This document shows positions 7,912 through 15,561 of a DNA stretch of 19,906 nucleotides, one piece after another. Position numbers and translations under genes: made by a program. Origin of the DNA: Zoogloeaceae bacterium. Its GTDB lineage: Bacteria > Pseudomonadota > Gammaproteobacteria > Burkholderiales > Rhodocyclaceae. The first letter of the stretch is position 1. Each line of letters starts with the position of its first letter. The notes under the pieces are model-generated. The model was not told the DNA's origin. It saw only the letters and a program-made list of their open reading frames with translations, and searched no databases. The stretch spans positions 1 to 19,906 of the forward strand of contig JAISSL010000121.1 of NCBI GenBank assembly GCA_031273145.1, written 5' to 3'.

Positions 7912-8993
7912 GCCAGCCCTTTCGTTTCCTCTTCCGCCTCGGAATGATACTGCTGGGCAATCTCCTGAAACCTGGATTCATTTTCCTCAAAGAGGTCGAC
8001 CAGCAAAGGATCGAAATGGCTGCCGCGCCCCTTCAGGATGATGTCCTTGGCTTCATCGGTCGTCATGGCTTTTCGGTAGCAGCGCGTTTCGATCAGCGCG
8101 TCGTAAACATCGGCGATTGCCATGAGGCGCGCGCAAAGCGGAATATCGTCGCCCGACATCCCATAGGGGTAGCCATTGCCGTCGAAATGTTCGTGATGTC
8201 CTTCCGCAATCATGATGGCGAATTTCAGATAACGCTGGGTCGGGGTGCGTCTGTACATCCTACGCAACATGCTCCCCCCCATCATGGCATGTTTTTTCAT
8301 GATGCCGAATTCCCCAGGGGTCAGTCGTCCGGGTTTCAACAGGATGGTATCGCTGATGGCGATTTTGCCGATGTCGTGCATGGGCGCGGCGCGGACGTAC
8401 ATATCCAGTTCTTCCTGCGAAAGCGCCTCGATGTTCCGCCCCGGTATGGAAGCGCCCGAATCCTGCCAGGCGATCAGCTTTTGCCCCAGCAAATCCACGT
8501 AACGGCTGGTGCGGACAATGTGGCCGCCGGTATCCGCGTCGCGGTATTCCACGATTTCCGCAAAGCCATGCACGATGCTGTCTTCCAGTTCCCGCACCGT
8601 CTTTTCCAGGGAACGTTGATAACGGTAAAAATTCAGATGGTGCCCAATCCGGTGGAGCAGGATCAACTTGTTGAAGGGCTTGGTCACGAAATCCGCCGCG
8701 CCGCATTCCAGGCCGCGCAGTTCCGATTCCGTATCGCGGTTGGAGGTGAGGAAGATGACCGGAATATCGTTCAGGCGGGCATCGTCCTTCAGCCGCCCGA
8801 TTGTCTCGAACCCGTCCATGCCGGGCATTTCGACATCCAGAAGGATCAGGTCGGGACGCTCCTTGACACAAATTTTGAGCGCCTGTTCCCCCGATTTTGC
8901 CAGAATCGTGCGGTAGCTTTCACTGATTTGTCCGGCGATGTAATTCAGGTTGACCAGATTATCATCAACGACCAGGATGGTGCCTTTGCTCAT
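7908..8993 (-). CDS. Response regulator with receiver and HD-GYP (cyclic-di-GMP phosphodiesterase) domains
   Basis: 361 residues from the ATG at 8993. Receiver domain, residues 4-120: acidic pair Asp10/Asp11, phospho-acceptor Asp53 in LLDVEMPGMDG and Lys105 in TKPFN. A helical linker leads to an HD-GYP domain (about 140-345) with HDIGK at 206-210, HHEHFDGNGYPYG at 266-278 and ARLMAIADVYDAL. All HD-GYP metal and signature residues are present, so active hydrolysis of cyclic di-GMP is expected from family knowledge. An upstream in-frame ATG at 9032 would add 13 residues, but the receiver fold begins at MSKGTILVVDDN and AAGAGA-like sequence lies just before 8993, so I prefer the shorter form. 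First gene of the five-gene operon; its receiver is the natural acceptor for phosphate from the HPT encoded next. Cytosolic. Confidence 0.95.
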   Translation of the reverse strand: MSKGTILVVDDNLVNLNYIAGQISESYRTILAKSGEQALKICVKERPDLILLDVEMPGMDGFETIGRLKDDARLNDIPVIFLTSNRDTESELRGLECGAADFVTKPFNKLILLHRIGHHLNFYRYQRSLEKTVRELEDSIVHGFAEIVEYRDADTGGHIVRTSRYVDLLGQKLIAWQDSGASIPGRNIEALSQEELDMYVRAAPMHDIGKIAISDTILLKPGRLTPGEFGIMKKHAMMGGSMLRRMYRRTPTQRYLKFAIMIAEGHHEHFDGNGYPYGMSGDDIPLCARLMAIADVYDALIETRCYRKAMTTDEAKDIILKGRGSHFDPLLVDLFEENESRFQEIAQQYHSEAEEETKGLA

Positions 8994-9033
8994 AGAGTTC
9001 TCTTGGCGAAGGAAACAAACGCTAAAAACCATG

Positions 9034-9060
9034 AACCGGCAGGGCTTCGCCTGCGCGGTT
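9034..9060 (-). other. Leader hairpin upstream of the HD-GYP operon
   Basis: Positions 9034-9038 pair with 9056-9060 and 9039-9043 with 9050-9054, giving a ten-base-pair stem with one bulged base at 9055 and a six-base loop. On the - strand the stem is followed after a few bases by GGTTTTT. It lies between the predicted promoter and the start codon at 8993, so it would be in the 5' leader. It could be an attenuator or an mRNA-stabilising element. It does not match the cyclic-di-GMP riboswitch (GEMM) consensus that I know. Confidence 0.4.
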
Positions 9061-9079
9061 CACCTTCATGGAAAACGTC

Positions 9080-9108
9080 ATTATTCACCTTATAAAACAG
9101 GATGACAA
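9080..9108 (-). promoter_or_regulatory. Predicted sigma70-type promoter for the HD-GYP/Cache/hybrid-kinase operon
   Basis: On the - strand, TTGTCA (9108-9103, 5 of 6 consensus bases) and AATAAT (9085-9080, 5 of 6) are separated by exactly 17 bp. Transcription would start near 9073, giving a leader of about 80 nt containing the hairpin at 9034-9060. It is the best promoter match in the divergent gap. Confidence 0.55.
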
Positions 9109-9201
9109 GCCGAAGGAACAAACGAAGGTTGTATTTGACCTTACGACCAGGGGTTCCCCACTACGTAATTGCCGTCTGCAAGACACTTGTCAAGTTCCCT
9201 G

Positions 9202-9228
9202 TTGCAGAGTTTGCCGTTGTGCTAAACT
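9202..9228 (+). promoter_or_regulatory. Possible extended -10 promoter for the small exported protein gene
   Basis: TTGCAG (9202-9207) and TAAACT (9223-9228) are 15 bp apart. The -10 is preceded by TGC, giving the extended form TG-N-TAnnnT. The spacing is short, so this is a weak call. Just upstream, an 11-base palindrome ACTTGTCAAGT (9185-9195) could be a regulator site. Confidence 0.3.
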
Positions 9229-9275
9229 GACGATGTTTGCGTATGTTGACATACTTTCTTCCCGCGAGGTTTGAC

Positions 9276-9647
9276 ATGAAACAATTTTCTTCCCTGCTTC
9301 TTTTCTGCGTTACCGCGTCCTGTGCCACTGCGACATGGGCGCAGGAGCCGCCCTACGTCTATAAGGACAGCTTCGGCTTTACTCCCAAGGGCTACGCGAA
9401 TGCGCTCACGGCCAAACAAAAGGCCGACTTGGATGCCTGCCAGAATTCCGCCAAGGAACAGCTGGATCGCGCCAAGGCCAGCAACCAGACTGCGACTTCC
9501 GGCGATCTGTACGGCTACACCCTCAGCGATTGTCTGGCGGATGAGGAAAACGGCAAAGGCTGGATCGTGCGGGAAAAGACCGCCGAAGGCTGGAAAGTCG
9601 TGCCGATGCGCCGGGTCACCCGGAAGTTCATCGGCCTGCCCGACTGA
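9276..9647 (+). CDS. Small exported protein of unknown function
   Basis: 123 residues. I do not recognise the family. The N-terminus is a clear Sec signal peptide: MKQ, a hydrophobic core of about 16 residues and a likely signal-peptidase I site after ATWA (before Gln23). A cysteine at residue 16 follows TAS, but the usual leucine of a lipobox is missing, so a lipoprotein is less likely. The mature part is about 100 residues, hydrophilic, with two cysteines (55 and 86) that could form a periplasmic disulfide. It is lysine-rich, with a helical stretch around 44-70, and ends in a basic segment (RRVTRKF). I chose the ATG at 9276 over one at 9237 because the signal peptide starts there and GAGG lies just upstream. 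The gene is monocistronic: a strong terminator follows directly. It diverges from the HD-GYP operon and may share regulation with it. Confidence 0.8.
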   Translation: MKQFSSLLLFCVTASCATATWAQEPPYVYKDSFGFTPKGYANALTAKQKADLDACQNSAKEQLDRAKASNQTATSGDLYGYTLSDCLADEENGKGWIVREKTAEGWKVVPMRRVTRKFIGLPD

Positions 9648-9664
9648 AAAATCCTGAAAATATT

Positions 9665-9703
9665 GGATACCGGCACTCCCTGTGCTGGTATCCTTTGCTT
9701 TTT
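9665..9703 (+). terminator. Intrinsic terminator after the small exported protein gene
   Basis: A 12-base-pair stem (9665-9676 with 9682-9693, one G-U pair) closes a 5-base loop and is followed by TTTGCTTTTT. On the opposite strand the stem is followed by AATATTTTC, so it may also work weakly in reverse. It separates the small gene from uvrD, which therefore needs its own promoter; I could not identify one in 9704-9726. Confidence 0.88.
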
Positions 9704-9726
9704 GTTGTGTGGATCATCGCTTTTCG

Positions 9727-11928
9727 ATGGTTGATTTTCTTTCTGCCCTCAATCCTCAGCAACGCGAAGCCGTTACCCTGCCGATCACCGATCCGCCGAC
9801 GCACGGCCTGATTCTGGCCGGCGCCGGGAGCGGGAAAACCCGTGTCCTGACCACGCGCATTGCCTGGCTTCTGGCAACCGGACAGGCAATGCCCCACTCC
9901 ATGCTGGCCGTCACCTTTACCAACAAGGCCGCGCGCGAAATGCGCGCCCGCCTGTCGGCTACCTCGACCTTCCACCTGCATACCCTCTGGATCGGCACGT
10001 TTCATGGCCTTTGCTGCCGCATGTTGCGCCTGCATTACCGGGAAGCGAACCTGCCACAGACTTTCCAGATTCTCGATATGGCCGACCAGTTGGCGGCCAT
10101 CAAGCGCCTTCTGAAATCCATGAACGTGGATGATGAAGCCCACCCGGCGCGCGACCTGATGTACTACATCAACGCCCACAAGGAACAGGGAATCCGCGCA
10201 AGTCAAGCGGAAGCGCATGATGCCTTCACCCAGAAGCGCTCGGACATCTACAGCGAATATGAGGCGCAATGCCAGCGGGAAGGCGTGGTGGATTTTGCCG
10301 AACTGCTGCTGCGTTCCTATGAATTGCTGACCATGAATGAGCCGTTGCGACAGCATTATCAGGAGCGTTTCCGGCACATTTTGATTGATGAGTTTCAGGA
10401 TACCAACCGCCTGCAATATGAATGGCTGCAATGTCTGGCGGGCAAGGGGGCGGCGCTTTTCGCCGTGGGCGACGACGACCAGAGCATCTATGCCTTTCGC
10501 GGCGCGGAAGTCGGCAACATGCAGGATTTCGAGCGCCACTATGCCAAAGGACACGTCATCCGGCTGGAACAGAATTACCGCTCCCAGGGCAATATCCTTG
10601 ATGCCGCCAATGCGCTGATTAAAAACAACCGGGATCGGCTGGGCAAGAACCTGTGGACAGAGGCGGGCGCGGGCGAGCCGATTCGGGTATTCATCGGCTT
10701 CTCCGATATGGAAGAAGCCAGGTTCGCCGTGGATGAGGCCGAGCAACTGCATCGGGAAGGGCAGGATTTCAACGACATTGCCTTTCTCTATCGTTCCAAT
10801 GCCCAGTCGCGCGTGCTGGAACATGAGCTTTTTACGCGCGGCATTCCTTATCGTGTTTATGGCGGGTTGCGCTTTTTCGAGCGGCAGGAAATCAAACATG
10901 CGCTGGCCTATCTGCGCCTGCTTGCCAATCCATCCGACGACACGGCTTTTTTGCGGGTCGTCAATTTTCCCGTCCGGGGGATTGGCGCGCGTACCCTGGA
11001 AAATCTGACGGCGCACGCAGCTTCGCTCAACGCCAGCCTGCACGACGCAGCCACTTCCCTATCCGGCAAGGCGGGGAGCCTGATCCAGAATTTCCTCGCC
11101 CTGCTTCTATCCATGCGGCAGACGACCTGCGCCCTGCCCTTGCCGGAAATGGTCGAACACGTCCTTACAGCAAGCGGCCTTATTGCCCATTACCAGAGTG
11201 TCAAGGAAGGCACGGAACGGCTGGAAAACTTAAACGAACTCATCAATGCCGCCACCCACTTCGCCAAGGGCGAGAGTACCGGCGAGATTCCAGAGGAAGA
11301 CGGAATGCTGGTTGCCTTTCTCAACCACGCTTCGCTTGAATCAGGGGAGCATCAGGCGGGAGATGCCGAATCCGCCGTCCAGTTGATGACCATCCATGCC
11401 GCCAAGGGACTGGAATTCAACGTCGTTTTCGCAACCGGCCTGGAAGAGGGTCTGTTTCCGCACGACAATGCCTTGAACGCGGGCGAACTGGAAGAAGAGC
11501 GCCGTCTGATGTATGTCGCCATGACCCGCGCCCGTCAGCGTCTCTATCTGACTTCCGCGCAAACCCGCCTGCTGCATGGACAATTGCGTTATTGTCTACC
11601 TTCCCGTTTTTTGGACGAGATTCCAGAATGCCTGCAAAACCGGCTGGATTTGGCAAACGCTTCCGGCAAGCGTCCGGCCTGGAGCAAGAGCTGGACGGAC
11701 GATGCCGTGGCAGAAACGCCCATCCCCGCTTCTTCCCCGGATTCTTCCCCAGATGCGCCGCAACTGCCGGACGGGCTGGAAGTCGGGATGAACGTGCGCC
11801 ATGCCCATTTTGGTTTTGGCGTGATCGTGGATGCCATGTTCGGCGCGAATGTCCGGGTGCAGGTCAATTTTGGCAGCGCCGGGATGAAGTGGCTCTCGCT
11901 CCCGCAAACTCATCTCAAAGCAGTATAG
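9727..11928 (+). CDS. uvrD: ATP-dependent DNA helicase II, UvrD/PcrA type
   Basis: 733 residues, the usual size. This is a superfamily 1A 3'-5' helicase for nucleotide excision and mismatch repair. The motifs appear in order: QQREAV Q-motif (11-16), Walker A AGAGSGKT (31-38), GTFHGLC (motif Ia region), DEFQDTN Walker B (from residue 221), VGDDDQSIYAFRGA (motif III, from 247), LEQNYRSQGNIL (motif IV), the GLRFFERQEIKHALAYLRL region, TIHAAKGLEFNVVFATGLEEG (motif V) and EEERRLMYVAMTRAR (motif VI). The C-terminal about 45 residues (GMNVRHAHFGFGVI onward) form the Tudor-like tail that distinguishes UvrD/PcrA from Rep. The ATG at 9727 is preferred over 9682 because the conserved LNPQQREAV follows it at the normal distance and 9682 lies within the terminator. 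The ribosome-binding site is weak. First gene of a four-gene + strand run ending in pilR. Confidence 0.95.
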   Translation: MVDFLSALNPQQREAVTLPITDPPTHGLILAGAGSGKTRVLTTRIAWLLATGQAMPHSMLAVTFTNKAAREMRARLSATSTFHLHTLWIGTFHGLCCRMLRLHYREANLPQTFQILDMADQLAAIKRLLKSMNVDDEAHPARDLMYYINAHKEQGIRASQAEAHDAFTQKRSDIYSEYEAQCQREGVVDFAELLLRSYELLTMNEPLRQHYQERFRHILIDEFQDTNRLQYEWLQCLAGKGAALFAVGDDDQSIYAFRGAEVGNMQDFERHYAKGHVIRLEQNYRSQGNILDAANALIKNNRDRLGKNLWTEAGAGEPIRVFIGFSDMEEARFAVDEAEQLHREGQDFNDIAFLYRSNAQSRVLEHELFTRGIPYRVYGGLRFFERQEIKHALAYLRLLANPSDDTAFLRVVNFPVRGIGARTLENLTAHAASLNASLHDAATSLSGKAGSLIQNFLALLLSMRQTTCALPLPEMVEHVLTASGLIAHYQSVKEGTERLENLNELINAATHFAKGESTGEIPEEDGMLVAFLNHASLESGEHQAGDAESAVQLMTIHAAKGLEFNVVFATGLEEGLFPHDNALNAGELEEERRLMYVAMTRARQRLYLTSAQTRLLHGQLRYCLPSRFLDEIPECLQNRLDLANASGKRPAWSKSWTDDAVAETPIPASSPDSSPDAPQLPDGLEVGMNVRHAHFGFGVIVDAMFGANVRVQVNFGSAGMKWLSLPQTHLKAV

Positions 11929-11937
11929 GAAATAGTC

Positions 11938-12186
11938 ATGTCGCTCCTTCGTATTCTTATCTTCTTTGTGCTCGGCTGGATCGTGTGGCGGCTGCTGCGT
12001 CCGGCTGCCCGCAATAAAGTGCCGCGCCAGCCTGCGAAAGAGATTTCGGAAAACATGGCGGCCTGCGTCTGGTGCGGCATTTACGTCCCGGAAAGCGAGA
12101 TGGTTCAGGACCGGAAAGGACAAAAGTTTTGCTGTCAGGCGCACCTCTCCCTGGACGATACGAAAAAACGCGCGCCTCCTTCCTAG
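11938..12186 (+). CDS. PP0621-family small membrane protein with zinc-ribbon-like cysteines
   Basis: 82 residues. One N-terminal transmembrane helix (about 4-20), a basic stretch (RRPAARNKVPRQ region), then a CxxC pair (VWCGIYVPESEM around 42-55) and a second cysteine pair in KFCCQAHL, resembling a small treble-clef or zinc-ribbon. This matches the PP0621 family of proteins, commonly found just ahead of pilS in beta- and gammaproteobacteria; function is unknown. It begins 9 bp after the uvrD stop, with AGGAAA ahead of the ATG, and ends 13 bp before pilS, so co-transcription is likely. The family call rests on size, layout and position. Confidence 0.8.
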   Translation: MSLLRILIFFVLGWIVWRLLRPAARNKVPRQPAKEISENMAACVWCGIYVPESEMVQDRKGQKFCCQAHLSLDDTKKRAPPS

Positions 12187-12199
12187 CCGCAACAAACGC

Positions 12200-13936
12200 A
12201 TGAACACGCAGACGAACGCCCCCGCCGCCCCTCTGGAACCGCCCTCTTCCCCGGAATTGGAAGAGGATACCCTGTCGGCTGATTTTTCTGCCGATGCCGC
12301 CCCTTCCCCTGCCCTGCCTTCACCTCTGCCCACCCCTGCGCCTTTGTCCACGCCCCTGCTTTCCTCGCTCTGGCGTCCCCTGCAACTCTTCAACGGCTAT
12401 CGGCTGGCGCTTTCCCTGGCGCTTGCCCTGTTTCCCCTGTATTACATGCCCTCCCAAACCCTGCTGCCCGGACACTATCGCACCATTGCCCTGGGCGTCG
12501 GCATGGCCTTCATCATTCTGGTATGCGCCAGTCTCCTGCTTTCCTTCCTCTGGAAGCGGCACTTTTTAATCCAGCTCTCTTTCCAGGTCCTGTTCGACGC
12601 AATCTGTATCGGCACCCTGACCTTTCTTTATGAAGGCGTACAAAGCGGCCTGGGATTGGTGCTGCTGCTTTCCATCGCCGGCGCAAGCCTGGTGACGCAG
12701 GGCAAACTGGCGCTTTTCTACGCCTCCATTTTTTCCATTGCCATCCTTTCTGCCGAATCCCTGCATTTCCTGTTGCGTCGAACTGGCGACGTAAATTTTC
12801 TGACCGCCGGACTTCTGTGCACCAGCTTCTTTACCATCGCCATTTCCGTCAACTGGCTCGGACGACGGCTGATGAAGAACGAGGCGCTTGCCTATCAGCG
12901 CAACATCGAGCGGAACAACCAGATTCAGATCAACATGCAGGTGATGGAATACATGCAGGATGGCGTCATCGTGGTGGATAACTCCGGGCGCGTCCTGAAC
13001 TTAAACCTGAAGGCACGCGAGATTCTCCGCACAAGAGGCTCGCTGCAACTGGACAAGGTGTTCCCCGAACTAGCGGAAGCCTACCGAAAGTGGAAAAAGA
13101 CGAAAAGCAAGGCATCCATCATCCTGAAAAAATCCAACGGCGACGACAGCGCCCAGGGTTACGCGCAGGAAGTTTCCGCCCGCTTCATGGCGACCCGTAC
13201 CAGCGATGAGACGGCATTGATTTTCATTGAGGACATGGAACATGTGCGTAACGAAGCCCTGCAACTGAAGCTCGCTTCGTTAGGGCGGCTGACCGCCAAC
13301 ATCGCGCATGAAATCAGGAATCCGCTTGCGGCCATCAGTCACGCCACCGAACTTTTACAGGAAGAGGCAAAAGATTTCATCCAGAACCGCCTGATCCGCA
13401 TCATCCACGACAATACCCTGCGCCTCGACCAGATCATTCAGGAGATTCTGATACTCGGACGCCGGGGGAATCGGGAAGTCGAGCGGAACAAAATCATGCT
13501 GCCTTCCTATCTCAACGAATTCGTCCACAGCTTTTCGGTGCAGGCGGGGATAGAAGATGGGATTCTGTGCGCTACCGCGCCAGAAGAAGCCGTGATCTAC
13601 TTCAATCCGCTCCAGTTGCAGCAGGTACTCTGGAATATCGTGAGCAACGCGCTGCGCTATTCCACCCGGCAGCAGGGCGCGGTGCGGATAGAGGCGCGTC
13701 TGGACGATACGAGCGTAGAATTGCACATTCTGGACGATGGTCCAGGCGTCCAGCAAGGTCTGCATGAGCAGGTCTTCGAGCCTTTTTTCACGACTTCCGC
13801 CCGTGGGACGGGTCTTGGCCTGCACATCGCGCGTGAGTTGTGCGAAGCCAATCAGGCAAGGCTCATCCTGGGTCTTGAAGGCGGCGGACATTTCATCGTG
13901 ACGCAGTTGATGGAAGAAACGACGGAAACAACATGA
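12200..13936 (+). CDS. pilS: PilS-type membrane sensor histidine kinase (type IV pilus regulation)
   Basis: 578 residues. After an N-terminal Pro/Ser/Ala-rich tail (about 1-57) come six hydrophobic helices (about 68-85, 94-117, 125-144, 151-165, 170-190, 200-220). A PAS domain follows (about 245-345), beginning at VMEYMQDGVIVVD. The HisKA H-box is IAHEIRNPLAAI, phospho-acceptor His370. The ATPase core has NIVSNALRYS (around 479), DDGPGV and GTGLGLHIA. Six helices plus PAS plus this HisKA type, directly followed by an NtrC-type regulator with a 4-bp overlap, is the PilS/PilR layout. In Pseudomonas, PilS responds to pilin in the inner membrane and phosphorylates PilR. The open frame extends upstream into the preceding gene; I chose ATG 12200 because it clears that gene. 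It has a poor Shine-Dalgarno sequence, so translation may depend on coupling. Confidence 0.9.
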   Translation: MNTQTNAPAAPLEPPSSPELEEDTLSADFSADAAPSPALPSPLPTPAPLSTPLLSSLWRPLQLFNGYRLALSLALALFPLYYMPSQTLLPGHYRTIALGVGMAFIILVCASLLLSFLWKRHFLIQLSFQVLFDAICIGTLTFLYEGVQSGLGLVLLLSIAGASLVTQGKLALFYASIFSIAILSAESLHFLLRRTGDVNFLTAGLLCTSFFTIAISVNWLGRRLMKNEALAYQRNIERNNQIQINMQVMEYMQDGVIVVDNSGRVLNLNLKAREILRTRGSLQLDKVFPELAEAYRKWKKTKSKASIILKKSNGDDSAQGYAQEVSARFMATRTSDETALIFIEDMEHVRNEALQLKLASLGRLTANIAHEIRNPLAAISHATELLQEEAKDFIQNRLIRIIHDNTLRLDQIIQEILILGRRGNREVERNKIMLPSYLNEFVHSFSVQAGIEDGILCATAPEEAVIYFNPLQLQQVLWNIVSNALRYSTRQQGAVRIEARLDDTSVELHILDDGPGVQQGLHEQVFEPFFTTSARGTGLGLHIARELCEANQARLILGLEGGGHFIVTQLMEETTETT

Positions 13937-15348
13937 ACCAGACGAGTAGAAACCCCGGCAAGCTGAACAGGCCGCGCATCCTGATTGTGGATGACGAGCC
14001 GGACATCCGCGAACTGATTGACTTAACCCTGGCGCGAATGGGGATGGATACCGATTGCGCCGGGTCTGTCGGGGAAGCCATTGAGTTTCTGAATACGCAC
14101 ACCTACCAGCTTTGTTTGACCGACATGCGCCTGCCGGATGGCGAGGGGCTGGAAATCGTCCGCCACATTGCCGAACAGAGTACGCCTACGCCAGTTGCGG
14201 TTATTACCGCTTTTGGGAGTACGGAAAACGCCGTTTCCGCCCTGAAAGCGGGGGCGTTCGATTATCTTTCCAAGCCGGTCTCACTGGAATCGCTCCGCAC
14301 GCTCGTGCGTCATGCCATTCAGGATGAGGGGAAAGAAGGGCGGAAAAAAGGCAAGGCAGGCAGGGAAATATCCGGTCAGATGCTGCTGGGCGTATCTCCC
14401 GCCATGCTGAAAGTCTCCGCCATGATCGAAAAGCTCGCGCAAAGTCAGGCGCCCATCTACATTTCCGGGGAATCGGGTAGCGGCAAGGAGGTAGCCGCCC
14501 GCGCCATTCACGCGACCAGCAACCGCGCCCAGGCGCTTTTCGTCCCGGTCAATTGCGGCGCGATTCCCGAAAACCTGATGGAGAGCGAATTTTTCGGCTA
14601 CCGCAAAGGGGCGTTTACCGGCGCGGATAACGACCGCGATGGTTTTTTCCAGGCCGCGCAGGGCGGAACCCTGTTTCTGGATGAAGTGGCCGACCTGCCG
14701 CTGCCGATGCAGGTCAAGCTGCTGCGCGTCATTCAGGAAAAGAAGGTGCGAAAGGTGGGCGCGCCAGTGGAAGAGGATATAGATGTCCGCATCATTTCCG
14801 CGACCCACAAGAATCTGTCTACCTGTGTCGCGGCGGGGACTTTCCGGCAAGACCTTTACTATCGCCTGAATGTGATTGAGCTTGCCATGCCGCCGCTACG
14901 CGACAGGCGCGAGGATTTGCCCGAACTGGTCGAAGCCATCCTGAAGCGGATTGCCCGCTTTGGCAGCGGCATCATCCCGAAGCTGGATGAATCGGCCTGG
15001 AACGCGCTCAATGGCTATCCATTTCCCGGCAATGTCCGCGAGCTGGAGAACATTCTGGAACGCGCGACCGCGCTCTGCGTGGACAATCTCATTCATGCCG
15101 AGGATTTGCAACTGGGTTCGGCAGTGCCGGTTGCGCCGTCAAGCCGAACTGATGCGCGGCGCAAGAACGATCGCCCCTCAAGCCTGCCGGAAACCCTGGC
15201 GGAATACCTAGACCGCATTGAGCGCGGCGTGCTGCTGGACGCGCTGGAAAGAACCGATCACACACTCTTGAAGGCGGCCATCCTGATTGGCATTTCGTCC
15301 GATTCCTTCAGGTTCCGCGCAAGACGCCTGCACATTGATTTGGGGTGA
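13933..15348 (+). CDS. pilR: PilR-type sigma54-dependent response regulator
   Basis: 471 residues. Receiver (about 15-130) with DDEP, phospho-acceptor Asp64 in LTDMRLPDG and the conserved lysine in LSKPVS. The AAA+ sigma54-interaction domain (about 150-380) has Walker A GESGSGKE (179-186), GAFTGA (226-231), the loop that contacts sigma54, [13 protein letters not shown] as Walker B and [15 protein letters not shown]. The C-terminal segment [17 protein letters not shown] followed by SFRFRARRL is the Fis-type helix-turn-helix. NtrC-family activators of this kind switch on sigma54 promoters such as that of pilA. The start overlaps the pilS stop by 4 bp (ATGA), indicating translational coupling. 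A type IV pilin gene lies at the right edge of the window and is a candidate target, but its promoter is outside. Confidence 0.93.
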   Translation: MNQTSRNPGKLNRPRILIVDDEPDIRELIDLTLARMGMDTDCAGSVGEAIEFLNTHTYQLCLTDMRLPDGEGLEIVRHIAEQSTPTPVAVITAFGSTENAVSALKAGAFDYLSKPVSLESLRTLVRHAIQDEGKEGRKKGKAGREISGQMLLGVSPAMLKVSAMIEKLAQSQAPIYISGESGSGKEVAARAIHATSNRAQALFVPVNCGAIPENLMESEFFGYRKGAFTGADNDRDGFFQAAQGGTLFLDEVADLPLPMQVKLLRVIQEKKVRKVGAPVEEDIDVRIISATHKNLSTCVAAGTFRQDLYYRLNVIELAMPPLRDRREDLPELVEAILKRIARFGSGIIPKLDESAWNALNGYPFPGNVRELENILERATALCVDNLIHAEDLQLGSAVPVAPSSRTDARRKNDRPSSLPETLAEYLDRIERGVLLDALERTDHTLLKAAILIGISSDSFRFRARRLHIDLG

Positions 15349-15407
15349 CCAGGCTCAAGTGTCAATGCCTTTGTGCAGTCAGAAAATGATGAAAACAGTA
15401 CCCGCCC

Positions 15408-15435
15408 CGTCATTCCTGCGTAGGCGAGAATTCAG
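15408..15435. repeat. Short dispersed-type inverted repeat (CGTCATTCCTGCG...GAATTCAG)
   Basis: The sequence CGTCATTCCTGCG followed by GCGAGAATTCAG resembles the CGTCATTCC-CGCG...GAATCCAG hairpins scattered through many proteobacterial intergenic regions. The stem is imperfect. It lies downstream of pilR, in the convergent gap before tsaD. Only this one copy is in the window. Confidence 0.5.
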
Positions 15436-15444
15436 TGCTTTTGC

Positions 15445-15542
15445 GGGCGGCAGGTCTTGCAGACGGCATCCGCCGCCCCTACGGACATCTTAACCCCTTG
15501 CCATCAAAATACCTCGTAGGGGACGCAATCTGCGTCCCGCCC
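15445..15542. repeat. Composite inverted repeat: two head-to-head GTAGGGG hairpin units
   Basis: The left unit (15445-15483, read on the - strand) runs CGTAGGGGCGG...CCGCCC. The right unit (15515-15542, + strand) runs CGTAGGGGACGCA...TGCGTCCCGCCC. The eight bases at 15476-15483 are the inverse of 15515-15522, and GGGCGG at 15445-15450 is the inverse of CCGCCC at 15537-15542, so the element is also one large inverted repeat. The right unit has an 8-bp perfect stem (15520-15527 with 15531-15538) around a 3-base loop. In the convergent gap between pilR and tsaD it may serve as a transcription barrier for both, though no U-tract is present. It resembles a small non-autonomous dispersed element. 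Confidence 0.6.
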
Positions 15543-15561
15543 AGGCTTCATAGATACCTAC

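Noticed and set aside
9034..9060. Cyclic-di-GMP riboswitch in the HD-GYP operon leader
   Set aside because: The leader is only about 80 nt and has a single hairpin without the GEMM tetraloop and receptor pattern.
9068..9274. A 68-codon + strand frame with a cysteine-rich centre, ending one base before the small exported protein start
   Set aside because: It has no Shine-Dalgarno sequence, overlaps the best - strand promoter, and its third-position GC is lower than in the real genes here. The six clustered cysteines look like chance.
15457..15469. ATGCCGTCTGCAA on the - strand, similar to the Neisseria DNA uptake sequence (GCCGTCTGAA)
   Set aside because: It differs from the core at the last bases, and only two near-copies exist in about 20 kb, far below uptake-sequence density.
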